A stretch of 7,632 bases of DNA from Mailhella sp. (GTDB taxonomy: Bacteria; Desulfobacterota; Desulfovibrionia; Desulfovibrionales; Desulfovibrionaceae): NCBI GenBank assembly GCA_017940105.1, contig JAGAZG010000153.1, positions 1 through 7,632 of the forward strand, read 5' to 3'. Of the stretch, positions 5,761 to 7,632 are shown in pieces. The notes beneath the pieces were generated by a model, which saw only the letters and a list, made by a program, of their open reading frames with translations, did not search any database and had not been told where the DNA came from. The stretch's first letter is position 1. Every line of letters starts with the position of its first letter. A program made the position numbers and the translations under genes.

Positions 5761-7557
5761 CTATAGACCTCTGCCTGAAATATGGCCGGACGGTATGCTG
5801 GCAGAGGGTTCCTGCGCTGAGCGGGTGCAGCCGGCGGCCTTGCGGCGCGAAGGAATTCGCGCTTCGTAATCTGCCTGCGATGCTGCACGATGCAGGGATG
5901 GATCCTCTGCATGGACGGGAACATTAATATCACTCGGGCTGATGATGCGCGGCGTGATCAGTATGAGCCGCTCCATGCGCTTGTTTTGCCGGGATGTAGT
6001 TTTGAAAAGATTGCCCAGGACCGGTATGTTCATGAGCAGTGGGATTCCGCTTTCTGTCTTGTCTTTCTGTTCGTAATAATAACCGCCGATGAGCAGGCTC
6101 TGACCTGCATTGACCACTGCCTGGGTGTTGATTTTTGTCTGCTTGATCGGGGGGACTCCGGAACTGGTTCCGGAAGAGGCTGACGAATCCTGGTCGTCTT
6201 GCACGCTGACGGCAAGCTTTATGGATGTTTCGCCGTTTTCGCGTATGATATGCGGCGTCACCCGCAGTACCGTGCCGGCTTCAACCTTGTACAGGTCAAC
6301 GGCTTGGTAGCCTTGCACTTCGACATAATAGGTCGTGGTGTTTTCAAGCGTAGCTTGAATGTTGTCGACCGTAAGCACAGAAGGGCGGCCCAGTACTCTG
6401 GCTTCGTCATGGGCTTCCAGCGCCTGTATGCGGGAAAGGAAGAAATCGGACCCATGGGTGTAGATGGTGGAAAGCGTCATGCCCGTATCGCTGATCGCTC
6501 CAGCCACAGACGGCAATCCGGTTCCGCTGGTTGAAGAACCTGAAGATGTGCCGCCAACGCTCCAGCCTTTTGATTTTGCATCTGCACCCTGAAAGGTTAT
6601 GCCGAGATCCCGCTTGAAATCGGTGTCGATGTCGACAATGGCGGCATGGATTTCCACAAGTTCAACAGGTTTGTCAAGATCTCTGATGACCTTTTCGTAA
6701 TACGGCATGCGAAAGGCAGCGTCGCTGACAAGCACGGCATTGACGCGCGGATCGGCCATTATGCTTATGCTGCCTGCAGAAACGGGCGTCTGCGAGGTTT
6801 GCGGCATTTGCTGCTGTTCTCTGCCCTGAGCGGCGAGACCGGTTCCCCCAAGTTTTTGAACCGTGGCCTTTTCCTGCGTGACCTGCGTGCCTGAAACGGA
6901 CGTTCCCATGACCATTGCTCGCAAAATGGCAGCTATGCCAGGTATGGTTACGGTCTTGTCCATGCTGCTTACGGTTATGTCTTCCGCCCAGGCGTGTTTA
7001 AGCGGAAAAACCCGCATGACAATCTGTTCTGCCTGCGAGGTTTCATATGCCGCTGCTGCAGCGCGGATTTGCTCCAGATATGCGGGCGGCCCTGTCACTG
7101 TGATAACGTCGCCTCCGGCGCTCATCCTTGGCGGAAGCTGGGCGGAAAAGACAGAAGCCTGTGAGAGGGCGCTGTACAGCTGACCCGCGCTGCCTGTCCT
7201 CGGCGACAGAAATATGGTTTTGCTTTCAGACGAGCGGTAAAAATGCAGAGTCCTGCCCATGGCATACCAGTTCACGTCAAAGGCGCTTTGCATTCCTTCG
7301 AGAAAAGTGTCCGGTGCGACATTCTGAAAACGTCCGCTGACCGTGCCTTTGATTTCTGGCGAAAGCGAAGCCGTATAACCTTCAGATCTCGCAAAGTTCA
7401 TCAGAACAGTGGCTAGATCCTGATGATCGGCATAGTATGAAAAGGGGGTGCGGAAGAGACCTGCCGCCAATGCCGGAGAGCAGGCAAAAACAAGGAGCAG
7501 GGCACATGCCATGCATTTTTTTAGAAAGTCAAAAAGATAAAACCCTGCTGACTGCAT
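5761..7557 (-). CDS. sctC: Type III secretion outer-membrane secretin SctC (YscC family)
   Basis: Forms the outer-membrane secretin channel through which the needle passes. The product has 598 residues, typical for the family. A signal peptide (1-31: basic FLKK, hydrophobic core, cleavage near ALA-A) is followed by an N0 domain (about 35-107, FSYYADHQDLATVLMNFA) and an N1 domain (about 112-172). N3 (about 177-297) carries a long Gln/Thr-rich insert (about 222-262). The secretin core (about 298-540) has RVLGRPSVLTVDN (387-399), the GTVLRVTPHII strand (428-438) and the secretin signature SGIPLLMNIPVLGNLF (503-518). The tail (541-598) is in the place of the pilotin-binding S domain and is Arg/Ser-rich. 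The start at 7557 is the first ATG after an in-frame TGA and gives a proper signal peptide. A later Met16 would lose the basic n-region. No strong ribosome site is visible (only GGA about 12 nt upstream). It is the first gene of the minus-strand operon. Confidence 0.97.
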   Translation of the reverse strand: MQSAGFYLFDFLKKCMACALLLVFACSPALAAGLFRTPFSYYADHQDLATVLMNFARSEGYTASLSPEIKGTVSGRFQNVAPDTFLEGMQSAFDVNWYAMGRTLHFYRSSESKTIFLSPRTGSAGQLYSALSQASVFSAQLPPRMSAGGDVITVTGPPAYLEQIRAAAAAYETSQAEQIVMRVFPLKHAWAEDITVSSMDKTVTIPGIAAILRAMVMGTSVSGTQVTQEKATVQKLGGTGLAAQGREQQQMPQTSQTPVSAGSISIMADPRVNAVLVSDAAFRMPYYEKVIRDLDKPVELVEIHAAIVDIDTDFKRDLGITFQGADAKSKGWSVGGTSSGSSTSGTGLPSVAGAISDTGMTLSTIYTHGSDFFLSRIQALEAHDEARVLGRPSVLTVDNIQATLENTTTYYVEVQGYQAVDLYKVEAGTVLRVTPHIIRENGETSIKLAVSVQDDQDSSASSGTSSGVPPIKQTKINTQAVVNAGQSLLIGGYYYEQKDKTESGIPLLMNIPVLGNLFKTTSRQNKRMERLILITPRIISPSDINVPVHAEDPSLHRAASQADYEARIPSRRKAAGCTRSAQEPSASIPSGHISGRGL

Positions 7558-7610
7558 ATCTGACTTGTCCGGAAAATTATTTTGAGAACCAATTGTTAAA
7601 GGAAAAATTC
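7558..7610. promoter_or_regulatory. AT-rich divergent leader between sctC and a possible plus-strand gene
   Basis: This 53-bp AT-rich stretch is the only non-coding gap of note in the window. It should lie near the promoter of the sctC-led operon. I looked for -35/-10 pairs on both strands and found no convincing sigma-70 match. I also saw no -24/-12 sigma-54 element. AT-rich hexamers such as AATAAT occur on the minus strand without a properly spaced partner, so the promoter may lie further right, outside the window. Confidence 0.35.
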
Positions 7611-7632
7611 ATGGGCATGTTGAACATGCCGG
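7611..7632 (+). CDS. Possible 5' end of a divergent gene (first 7 codons only)
   Basis: An ATG at 7611 is preceded by AAAGGA at 7598-7603 with a 7-nt spacer, a good ribosome-binding arrangement. The frame stays open to the window edge and starts MGMLNMP. Seven codons are too few to identify a product, and the run could be chance. If real, it is transcribed away from the T3SS operon from a shared 53-bp gap. Regulators, chaperones or translocators are often placed this way beside T3SS operons, but nothing here shows which it would be. Confidence 0.3.
7614..7630. repeat. 17-bp palindrome GGCATGTT-G-AACATGCC
   Basis: Perfect 8-bp inverted arms flank one central base, about 57-73 bp upstream of the sctC start and inside the first codons of the possible divergent gene. 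The dyad form fits a dimeric repressor or activator site, or a short hairpin in the divergent transcript. The position between divergent genes fits an operator. No regulator can be named from the sequence. Confidence 0.4.

Noticed and set aside
5760..5933. 58-codon upstream extension of SctD
   Set aside because: It lies inside the end of sctC, its residues are basic and Pro/Arg-rich without family resemblance, and the ATG at 5759 has a good ribosome site and begins the FHA-like domain exactly.

Overview
The window is one strand-consistent block of a type III secretion system (T3SS, injectisome) locus. Ten genes lie head to tail on the minus strand and cover about 7.56 kb with almost no intergenic space. 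Read in the direction of transcription (from high to low coordinates) the order is sctC - sctD - sctE(putative) - sctF - sctG - sctI - sctJ - sctK - sctL - sctN(partial). This is the order of the Yersinia ysc virC operon (yscC-D-E-F-G-H-I-J-K-L). Two things differ: no yscH (yopR) equivalent lies between sctG and sctI, and the ATPase gene sctN directly follows sctL instead of sitting in a separate operon.

Layout: 7557-5761 outer-membrane secretin SctC; 5759-4209 inner-membrane ring SctD with an FHA-like cytoplasmic domain; 4216-4010 small helical protein in the SctE (needle co-chaperone) position; 3977-3732 needle subunit SctF; 3715-3353 TPR chaperone SctG; 3335-2925 inner rod SctI; 2914-2150 lipoprotein ring SctJ; 2143-1460 sorting-platform protein SctK; 1481-864 stator SctL; 852-1 first 284 residues of ATPase SctN, which runs off the left edge. 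Neighbouring genes overlap (8 bp sctD/sctE, 22 bp sctK/sctL) or are 1-32 bp apart, so they are very likely one translationally coupled operon. The right edge (7558-7632) is a short AT-rich leader. It holds a plausible start of a divergent plus-strand gene at 7611 and a 17-bp palindrome.

Together the genes encode the secretin and basal-body rings (C, D, J), the needle and rod (F, I), the needle chaperone pair (E, G) and the cytoplasmic export machine (K, L, N). The export-gate genes, translocators and effectors are not in the window. All ten frames look intact and the key motifs are present, so the machine looks functional as far as it can be seen.

The organism is a Gram-negative bacterium with roughly balanced base composition (about half G+C by eye). 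Gene order puts the locus in the Ysc-like lineage. A deltaproteobacterial (Desulfovibrionaceae-type) host is possible, but I cannot establish this from the sequence. I see no mobile element, CRISPR array, RNA gene or clearly unprecedented system. The points worth a second look concern start sites, small genes, domain oddities and the divergent right edge.
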